Origin: an uncultured Lachnospiraceae bacterium
Lineage (GTDB): Bacteria > Bacillota > Clostridia > Lachnospirales > Lachnospiraceae
NCBI GenBank assembly: GCA_902489645.1
Contig: CABUAW010000071.1
Location: 1 to 11,531 of the forward strand
Reading direction: 5' to 3'
Length of the DNA: 11,531 nt
The translations under genes and the position numbers were made by a program. The notes beneath the pieces were generated by a model. The model made no database searches, was not told the DNA's origin, and was given only the letters and a program-made list of their open reading frames with translations. Shown piece after piece: positions 6,996 to 11,531 of this stretch; the stretch's first letter is position 1, and the number at the start of each line of letters is the position of its first letter.

Positions 6996-7700
6996 TTACT
7001 GACGGCTTTTCTCAGTCCGAATCCACACCTTCACGTCGTCAATAAAGGTGTCCCAGGCATCCTCATGCTCGACATAATACTTCGGGCACAGCTTGCCCGT
7101 CACATCATAATGGCGAATCACATCCTTTGGCGAAACATCCAGATACATGCAGAGCCACCCGGTCAGATTGACCAGCGAACTATATGTATCATCATTAAAC
7201 TTCCCGTCGGCCGTTTCATGGCAAACCTCTATGGACACCGTATCCGAATTTCTCTCGTTGGAACAATAGGCAATCTCATTCGTCGGTATGCACTGGATAA
7301 TTTCGCCTTCCAGTCCAACGATAAAATTGCTGCTGGCATAGGTTTCGCCGCTGTCCTTCAACCCTTCAAAATAATCCCGGTTGGCCTTGGCCGTACTTCC
7401 CGGATTCCCCACATAATGAATCACAATTCCGCGGACGCCGTCCGACGGTATGCAAGGCCTTGAATACTCATTGGGCGTCAAAAGCTGAACGTCGATATAA
7501 GGCCTGCCATCATCATAAGCCGGGTCCGGTGTGCCGTAAGGGCTTACCCGGTCATCCCGGGTACAGGCCCGGAAAATCAGACCGCATAAGGTAACTGTAA
7601 GTATAATTAAGCAGCCAATGACTGCAAATAAGCGTATTCGCTCTTCGTCCGGGCGTTTAATTTTTCTCACTTTTTTCTTTTTATTGCTGATGTCCTTCAC
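6996..7700 (-). CDS. Membrane-anchored N-acetylmuramoyl-L-alanine amidase (Amidase_2/PGRP-type)
   Basis: The predicted enzyme cleaves the amide bond between N-acetylmuramic acid and L-alanine in peptidoglycan. The first 22 residues are strongly basic (NKKKKVRKIKR), followed by one hydrophobic helix (about 23-43, LFAVIGCLIILTVTLCGLIF). There is no good lipobox, so I infer an N-in membrane anchor with the domain outside. The Amidase_2 fold (about 85-228) shows zinc ligands like those of T7 lysozyme: H95 in IVIHYVG, H197 in IRHYDVTG and C205 in KLCPKYY, with K203 two residues before the cysteine as in T7 lysozyme. The 234-residue length leaves only a short linker and no wall-binding repeats. The start is GTG at 7700, the only possible start in frame before residue 11; GGGAG is just 3 nt upstream, so initiation may be weak. 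A promoter lies upstream and the M16 peptidase gene follows after 59 nt. A role in wall turnover or sporulation is possible but not shown. Confidence 0.88.
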   Translation of the reverse strand: MKDISNKKKKVRKIKRPDEERIRLFAVIGCLIILTVTLCGLIFRACTRDDRVSPYGTPDPAYDDGRPYIDVQLLTPNEYSRPCIPSDGVRGIVIHYVGNPGSTAKANRDYFEGLKDSGETYASSNFIVGLEGEIIQCIPTNEIAYCSNERNSDTVSIEVCHETADGKFNDDTYSSLVNLTGWLCMYLDVSPKDVIRHYDVTGKLCPKYYVEHEDAWDTFIDDVKVWIRTEKSRQ

Positions 7701-7733
7701 CCTCTCCCTTTCGACAACAAAATTCTACATTTC

Positions 7734-7762
7734 ATTTTAAACCATATAAATGAACTTTTCAA
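7734..7762 (-). promoter_or_regulatory. Sigma-A type promoter for the amidase-peptidase-era-recO unit
   Basis: TTGAAA (7762-7757), a 17-nt spacer and TAAAAT (7739-7734) lie on the minus strand, between the guaB terminator and the amidase. The transcript would begin near 7727, leaving a leader of about 27 nt before the GTG start at 7700. With no terminator found downstream, this promoter could drive the amidase, M16 peptidase, era and recO, and perhaps beyond. Confidence 0.7.
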
Positions 7763-7780
7763 TGAAACTTCCCTCTAAAG

Positions 7781-7811
7781 AAAAACAAGGTGCTGCCAAT
7801 TGACAACACCT
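7781..7811 (-). terminator. Intrinsic terminator of guaB
   Basis: On the minus strand AGGTGTTGTC (7811-7802) and GGCAGCACCT (7797-7788) form a 10-bp stem with two G-U pairs and the four-base loop AATT, followed by TGTTTTT (7787-7781). It sits about 40 nt after the guaB stop codon. Between the two is an AT-only inverted repeat (7831-7847, 7-bp arms, GCA loop), too weak to terminate alone. Confidence 0.9.
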
Positions 7812-7850
7812 CGAATACATTTCTTATCTTATTTTATGCAATAAAATGAA

Positions 7851-9302
7851 TTAGTCCACACTATAGTTCGGAGCTTCCTTAGTAATCTGGATATCATGCG
7901 GATGACTTTCCTTCAGAGAAGCCGCGCTGATTTTAATAAACTGCCCATTGTTTTTCAGCTCTTCGATACTCTTTGTGCCGCAATAACCCATACCAGCACG
8001 AAGGCCACCGATTAACTGGAATACCGTATCTTCCACAAGACCCTTATATGCAACACGGCCTTCAACGCCTTCCGGAACTAACTTTTTGGCGTCGGCCTGG
8101 AAGTAACGGTCTTTGCTGCCGTTTTCCATAGCCGCAATGGAACCCATACCACGGTATACTTTGTATTTTCTTCCCTGATATAATTCGAAATCGCCAGGGC
8201 TTTCATCACAGCCCGCAAACATACTTCCCATCATGCAGACATCGGCTCCGGCCGCAATTGCTTTTGTCACATCACCGGAATACTTAATACCGCCATCAGC
8301 AATCAATGGGATACCATATTCTTTAGCTACGGAATAGCAGTCCATAACAGCCGAAATCTGAGGCACACCAATACCGGATACAACACGGGTTGTACAAATC
8401 GAACCTGGTCCGATACCAACCTTCACCGCGTCAACTCCGGCCTCAATCAAAGCACGGGTAGCAGCCGCTGTCGCCACATTACCTGCAATTACCTGTAAAT
8501 CCGGATATGCGTCTTTCAGCATACGCACGCAATTGATAACATTGGCCGAATGTCCGTGTGCGGAATCGACCACAACGACATCGACTTTTGCTTTTACCAA
8601 TGCTTCGGCACGTTCAAGAATATTCTGTGTAACGCCCAAAGCGGCGCCGCAGAGCAGACGGCCCTGGGAATCCTTTGCCGATAAAGGATATTTAATCTGT
8701 TTTTCAATATCTTTAATCGTAATTAAACCCTTTAAGTTGAAATTGTCGTCAACAATCGGAAGCTTTTCTACGCGGGCCTTCGCCAAAATAGCCTTTGCTT
8801 CGTCTAATGTAACGCCTTCCTTTGCCGTAATCAAATTTTTTGAAGTCATGCACTCGGAAATTTTCTTGGAAAAATCGGTTTCGAACTTGAGGTCACGGTT
8901 TGTGATAATGCCGACCAGCTTGCCATTGTCCGTAATCGGCACACCGGAAATACGGAATTTAGCCATCAGCATATCCGCATCTGCCAATGTATGTTCTGAA
9001 GATAATGAAAATGGGTCGGAAATGACACCGTTCTCTGAACGTTTTACCTTATCAACCTCTTCGGCCTGTGCCGCAATAGACATATTTTTATGAATAATAC
9101 CGATACCGCCCTGTCTCGCCATCGCAATCGCCATACGATGTTCTGTTACAGTATCCATACCTGCACTCATTAATGGTACATTCAGAAGAATTTTCTTAGT
9201 TAAATGTGTTTGAATATTCACCTGATTTGGAATCACTTCCGAATACGCCGGAACAAGAAGCACGTCGTCAAAGGTAATGCCTTCACCGATAATTGTACCC
9301 AT
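7851..9302 (-). CDS. guaB: Inosine-5'-monophosphate dehydrogenase
   Basis: IMPDH oxidises IMP to XMP with NAD+, the committed step of GMP synthesis, in the cytosol as a tetramer or octamer. From ATG 9302 the protein has 483 residues, the normal length. It opens MGTIIGEGITFDDVLLVPAY, characteristic of the family. A pair of CBS domains interrupts the barrel at about residues 91-205 (containing GVPITDNGKLVGIITNRDL and KLPIVDDNFNLKGLITIKD). The catalytic loop GIGPGSICTTR has C303 as the nucleophile, followed by the phosphate-binding IADGGIKYSGD, the YRGMGS segment and the flap EGVEGRVAYKG with the catalytic arginine. ATG 9311 is in frame and would add MIR, but GAGG (9315-9312) directly abuts it, whereas it is 9 nt from ATG 9302. 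The gene has its own promoter and terminator, so it is probably monocistronic although it follows groEL. Confidence 0.98.
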   Translation of the reverse strand: MGTIIGEGITFDDVLLVPAYSEVIPNQVNIQTHLTKKILLNVPLMSAGMDTVTEHRMAIAMARQGGIGIIHKNMSIAAQAEEVDKVKRSENGVISDPFSLSSEHTLADADMLMAKFRISGVPITDNGKLVGIITNRDLKFETDFSKKISECMTSKNLITAKEGVTLDEAKAILAKARVEKLPIVDDNFNLKGLITIKDIEKQIKYPLSAKDSQGRLLCGAALGVTQNILERAEALVKAKVDVVVVDSAHGHSANVINCVRMLKDAYPDLQVIAGNVATAAATRALIEAGVDAVKVGIGPGSICTTRVVSGIGVPQISAVMDCYSVAKEYGIPLIADGGIKYSGDVTKAIAAGADVCMMGSMFAGCDESPGDFELYQGRKYKVYRGMGSIAAMENGSKDRYFQADAKKLVPEGVEGRVAYKGLVEDTVFQLIGGLRAGMGYCGTKSIEELKNNGQFIKISAASLKESHPHDIQITKEAPNYSVD

Positions 9303-9311
9303 TCTTATCAT

Positions 9312-9317
9312 CCTCTC
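9312..9317 (-). promoter_or_regulatory. Ribosome binding site that decides the guaB start
   Basis: GAGAGG (9317-9312) touches the upstream ATG at 9311 with no spacing but is 9 nt from the in-frame ATG at 9302. It can therefore serve only the second, which also gives the usual N-terminus of the family. Confidence 0.7.
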
Positions 9318-9343
9318 TTTCTTTCTATTTTATAGGTTTCTAA

Positions 9344-9372
9344 AGTATATCAACTCTTCCGACAAAAGTCAA
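9344..9372 (-). promoter_or_regulatory. Sigma-A type promoter for guaB
   Basis: TTGACT (9372-9367), a 17-nt spacer and TATACT (9349-9344) are each one mismatch from consensus, the best promoter match in the window. Transcription should start near 9337, giving a leader of about 35 nt, too short for a riboswitch. Upstream of the -35 box the DNA is very AT-rich (about 9378-9420) and could act as an UP element. Confidence 0.8.
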
Positions 9373-9393
9373 CATGAGGTTATCATAATAATT

Positions 9394-9412
9394 ACTTAAA
9401 TCTTTGTTAAGT
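9394..9412. repeat. Interrupted palindrome upstream of the guaB promoter
   Basis: ACTTAA (9394-9399) and TTAAGT (9407-9412) are perfect inverted arms separated by 7 nt. The site ends about 22 nt upstream of the guaB -35 box and lies beyond the groESL terminator hairpin. It has the size of a dimeric regulator site but does not match the operators I know for purine genes, and short arms in AT-rich DNA can arise by chance. Confidence 0.35.
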
Positions 9413-9420
9413 TTTGCTAA

Positions 9421-9477
9421 TAGAGAAACAGGGAGGCACGCCTTCCGGTCCCAATGGACTTTCGGAGTGTCTCCCTG
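9421..9477 (-). terminator. Probable terminator hairpin of groES-groEL
   Basis: Starting about 42 nt after the groEL stop, CAGGGAG (9477-9471) pairs with CTCCCTG (9435-9429). Past one A-C mismatch, the stem continues with CAC/GTG, then TCCG/CGGA after a bulge on the 3' side, then GTCC/GGAC closed by an ATTG loop. This makes about 18 base pairs in a 49-nt element. The tail on the minus strand is TTTCTCTA, a poor U tract, so termination may be incomplete or the hairpin may also protect the mRNA 3' end. It lies upstream of the guaB promoter, so it is not part of the main guaB leader. Confidence 0.65.
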
Positions 9478-9518
9478 ATTTATTTTTCAGTGCTTACACA
9501 AATGAATGAACGATTTAA

Positions 9519-11141
9519 TTACATCATTCCCATGCCGCCCTGTGGCATAGCTGGCATCGGATTGTCGGATTTGATTTCTGCAACAACAGACTCTGTCGTA
9601 AGCAGTGTGGAAGCAACGCTTGTCGCATTCTGAAGAGCGCTGCGTGTTACTTTGGCCGGGTCAATAATACCGGCATCAATCATGTCTACATATTCTTCTT
9701 TCAATGCGTCAAAGCCAACGCCCGGTTCGCTCTCACGAACTTTATTGATAATGACAGCGCCTTCAAGGCCGGCGTTTGCTGCAATATGGAATAATGGAGC
9801 TTCCAGCGCTTTAAGAACCACATTGGCCCCCGTCTTTTCATCGCCGGAAAGTTGGGCTGCCAATTCAGCCACCTTCTTGGAAGCGTGGATATATGCGGAA
9901 CCGCCACCGCAGATAATACCTTCTTCAACAGCAGCTCTTGTAGCGGCCAGAGCGTCCTCCATACGGAGTTTCTTTTCTTTCATTTCTGTTTCCGTAGCAG
10001 CTCCAACCTTGATGACGCCGACGCCGCCGGAAAGTTTTGCAAGTCTTTCAAGTAATTTTTCTTTGTCAAATTCAGATGTTGTTTCATTCGCCTGTGTCTG
10101 AATCTGGCTGCATCTGGATTTGATGGCCTCCGGGTCGCCCAAACCGTCAACGATGATTGTATTTTCTTTTTCAACTTTAACGGATTTGGCACGTCCGAGC
10201 ATATCCATCGTTGCATCTTTCAATTCATAACCAAGTTCTTCGGAAATGACTGTACCGCCTGTAAGAATAGCGATATCCTGGAGCATTGCTTTTCTTCTGT
10301 CGCCAAAGCCCGGCGCTTTTACGGCAACAACAGAGAATACGCCTTTTAATTTATTGACTACAAGTGTTGCAAGAGCCTCGCCCTCAACATCTTCAGCGAT
10401 AATCACAAGTTTGGAGCCGGTCTGTACAATCTGTTCCAGAACCGGAAGGATTTCCTGAATATTGGAAATCTTCTTATCTGTAATGAGGATATATGGATTA
10501 TCCAGTTCAGCTACCATCTTATCCATATCCGTAGCCATATATGCGGACAGATAACCGCGGTCAAACTGCATACCTTCTACCAAATCAAGCTCTGTCTGCA
10601 TGGTTTTGGATTCTTCAATAGTAATGACACCGTTTGTGGATACCTTTTCCATGGCTTCCGCAACCATCTCGCCAACATTCTCGTCACCTGCGGAAATTGC
10701 GGCAACCTTGGCAATCTGATTTTTGCCAGTGATTGTAGAACTCATATCTTTAATCGCTTCTACGGCACATTCGGTAGCCTTCTGCATACCTTTTCTTAAA
10801 ATAATCGGATTGGCGCCGGCCGCCAGGTTTTTCATACCTTCATTAATCATCGCCTGAGCAAGTACGGTGGCTGTTGTTGTACCATCACCGGCAACGTCGT
10901 TTGTCTTTGTGGCAACTTCCTTAACAATCTGAGCGCCCATATTTTCAAAGGCATCTTCTAATTCGATATCTTTTGCGATAGTCACACCGTCGTTTGTAAT
11001 TAATGGTGTTCCGAAGGATTTGTCCAAAACAACATTTCTTCCTTTTGGTCCCAATGTTACGCGTACTGTATCTGCCAACTGATTTACACCGGCTTCCAGA
11101 GCTTTTCTTGCCTCTGCGCCATATTTAATTTCTTTTGCCAT
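9519..11141 (-). CDS. groL: Chaperonin GroEL (Hsp60)
   Basis: GroEL is the large ATP-dependent chaperonin that folds cytosolic proteins inside a double seven-membered ring capped by GroES. The 540 residues start MAKEIKYGAEARKALEAGVN. The equatorial ATP site is visible in VTLGPKGRNV (28-37), D51 and the GDGTTT motif (85-90). The apical domain includes DRGYLSAYM and the APGFGDRRKAML helix region. The second equatorial part contains RMEDALAATRAAVEEGI followed by CGGG, including the aspartate needed for ATP hydrolysis. The C-terminus is a short flexible tail ending MPQGGMGMM, as is usual. GGAGG (11155-11151) lies 9 nt before the ATG. It follows groS by 28 nt in one operon under CIRCE control. Length and motifs are complete, with nothing odd. 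Confidence 0.99.
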   Translation of the reverse strand: MAKEIKYGAEARKALEAGVNQLADTVRVTLGPKGRNVVLDKSFGTPLITNDGVTIAKDIELEDAFENMGAQIVKEVATKTNDVAGDGTTTATVLAQAMINEGMKNLAAGANPIILRKGMQKATECAVEAIKDMSSTITGKNQIAKVAAISAGDENVGEMVAEAMEKVSTNGVITIEESKTMQTELDLVEGMQFDRGYLSAYMATDMDKMVAELDNPYILITDKKISNIQEILPVLEQIVQTGSKLVIIAEDVEGEALATLVVNKLKGVFSVVAVKAPGFGDRRKAMLQDIAILTGGTVISEELGYELKDATMDMLGRAKSVKVEKENTIIVDGLGDPEAIKSRCSQIQTQANETTSEFDKEKLLERLAKLSGGVGVIKVGAATETEMKEKKLRMEDALAATRAAVEEGIICGGGSAYIHASKKVAELAAQLSGDEKTGANVVLKALEAPLFHIAANAGLEGAVIINKVRESEPGVGFDALKEEYVDMIDAGIIDPAKVTRSALQNATSVASTLLTTESVVAEIKSDNPMPAMPQGGMGMM

Positions 11142-11169
11142 ATCTGTCTACCTCCAATATAAAATCAAA

Positions 11170-11454
11170 TTATTCCACAACAGCCAGAATGTCCGACTGT
11201 CTTACAATAATAAATTCTTCGCCTTCAAGTTTTACTTCTGTTCCGGCATATTTGGAATAAATAACCTTCTGTCCAACAGCAACTTCCATTTTTACTTCTT
11301 TACCGTCAACCACTCCGCCAGGACCTACAGCGATAACTTCGGCTTCCTGTGGTTTTTCTTTGGCCTGTCCGGTTAAAACAATGCCAGACTTTGTTGTTTC
11401 TTCTGCTACAAGCTGTTTCAATACGACTCTGTCGCCCAATGGTACTAATTTCAT
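11170..11454 (-). CDS. groS: Co-chaperonin GroES (Hsp10)
   Basis: GroES forms the seven-membered lid that closes the GroEL folding chamber. The 94-residue protein has the family start MKLVPLGDRVVLKQ and the mobile loop (about 17-35, EETTKSGIVLTGQAKEKPQ), whose IVL tripeptide docks on the GroEL apical domain. It then has AEVIAVGPGG (38-47), GQKVIYSKYAGTEV (61-74), and a C-terminal strand ending SDILAVVE. GGAGG (11468-11464) is 9 nt before the ATG at 11454. It is the first gene of the groES-groEL operon, with the CIRCE operator in its leader about 36 nt upstream of the start, so heat-inducible control by HrcA is expected. Confidence 0.99.
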   Translation of the reverse strand: MKLVPLGDRVVLKQLVAEETTKSGIVLTGQAKEKPQEAEVIAVGPGGVVDGKEVKMEVAVGQKVIYSKYAGTEVKLEGEEFIIVRQSDILAVVE

Positions 11455-11489
11455 ATCTAAATTCCTCCTGACAATGCATTTTTACTTTA

Positions 11490-11516
11490 TTAGCACTCAT
11501 TTGCTTCGAGTGCTAA
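11490..11516 (-). promoter_or_regulatory. CIRCE operator (HrcA binding site) of groESL
   Basis: The arms TTAGCACTC (11490-11498) and GAGTGCTAA (11508-11516) match the CIRCE consensus exactly, with the canonical 9-nt spacer. HrcA binds CIRCE to repress class I heat-shock genes in Firmicutes, and GroESL in turn keeps HrcA active. The site lies at or just after the expected transcription start, as in Bacillus subtilis groESL. The hrcA gene itself is not in the window. Confidence 0.97.
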
Positions 11517-11524
11517 CCACTGGA

Positions 11525-11530
11525 TATATA
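11525..11530 (-). promoter_or_regulatory. Probable -10 box of the groESL promoter (promoter cut by the window end)
   Basis: TATATA on the minus strand (11530-11525) lies 8 nt upstream of the CIRCE element, so a start site near 11518 would place CIRCE at the start of the transcript, the usual arrangement. The -35 box would be beyond base 11531 and cannot be seen. Confidence 0.45.
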
Positions 11531-11531
11531 A

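Noticed and set aside
6885..7463. Open plus-strand frame of 192 codons antisense to the peptidase start and the amidase.
   Set aside because: It is antisense to conserved catalytic regions and shows no motif of its own, so it is a chance frame.
7700..7735. A 12-codon frame (MKCRILLSKGRG) whose TGA stop overlaps the GTG start of the amidase, resembling a coupled leader peptide.
   Set aside because: Its ATG lies inside the predicted -10 box (7739-7734), so it would not be transcribed from that promoter, and it has no ribosome binding site.
8533..9093. Open plus-strand frame of 186 codons antisense to guaB, rich in serine, alanine and phenylalanine.
   Set aside because: This composition is typical of the reverse strand of a coding gene; no start signal or domain was seen.
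9429..9477. The hairpin before guaB as a purine-sensing or other riboswitch controlling guaB.
   Set aside because: It lies upstream of the strong guaB promoter (9372-9344), so it is not in the main guaB transcript, and it lacks the conserved purine riboswitch core as I know it.

Overview
This window looks like an ordinary chromosomal housekeeping segment of a low-to-moderate GC Firmicute. It is most likely a gut Clostridia of the Lachnospiraceae type. This is an inference from the style of the proteins (a PPDK start very close to the Clostridium symbiosum enzyme as I remember it, a single-chain alpha2-type glycyl-tRNA synthetase, Clostridia-like IMPDH and GroEL), strong AGGAGG ribosome binding sites, sigma-A type promoters with 17-bp spacers, and an HrcA/CIRCE-controlled groESL operon. 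Every gene lies on the minus strand, so transcription runs from the high coordinates to the low ones.

In transcription order: (1) groES-groEL (11454 to 9519), preceded by a perfect CIRCE operator and closed by a large bulged hairpin. (2) guaB (9302 to 7851), with its own strong promoter in the 207-bp gap after groEL and a clear intrinsic terminator after it. (3) A unit starting at a promoter just downstream of that terminator: a membrane-anchored N-acetylmuramoyl-L-alanine amidase (GTG start, 7700), a 992-residue M16C (Cym1/PreP-like) zinc metallopeptidase, era and recO. Peptidase, era and recO are packed with stop/start or stop/SD overlaps that suggest translational coupling. (4) glyS (2159 to 771), with an internal promoter in the recO-glyS gap. 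(5) ppdK, of which only the first 223 codons are present (669 to 1), with a promoter directly after the glyS stop. I see no terminator between the amidase and ppdK, so read-through from one transcription unit to the next is possible.

The genes cover protein folding (GroESL), GMP synthesis (GuaB), cell-wall hydrolysis (amidase), oligopeptide breakdown (M16C peptidase), 30S ribosome assembly (Era), recombinational repair (RecO), tRNA charging (GlyS) and pyruvate/PEP interconversion (PpdK). No mobile element, CRISPR array, tRNA/rRNA, phage gene or defence system is visible, and I do not find a convincing new biological system. No gene-free stretch exceeds 300 bases; the largest gaps are 9303-9518 and 7701-7850. 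The most useful extra observations are non-coding: an unexplained 8-bp-arm inverted repeat in the ppdK leader, an interrupted palindrome upstream of the guaB promoter, the absence of room for a T-box before glyS, and start-codon corrections for era and guaB.
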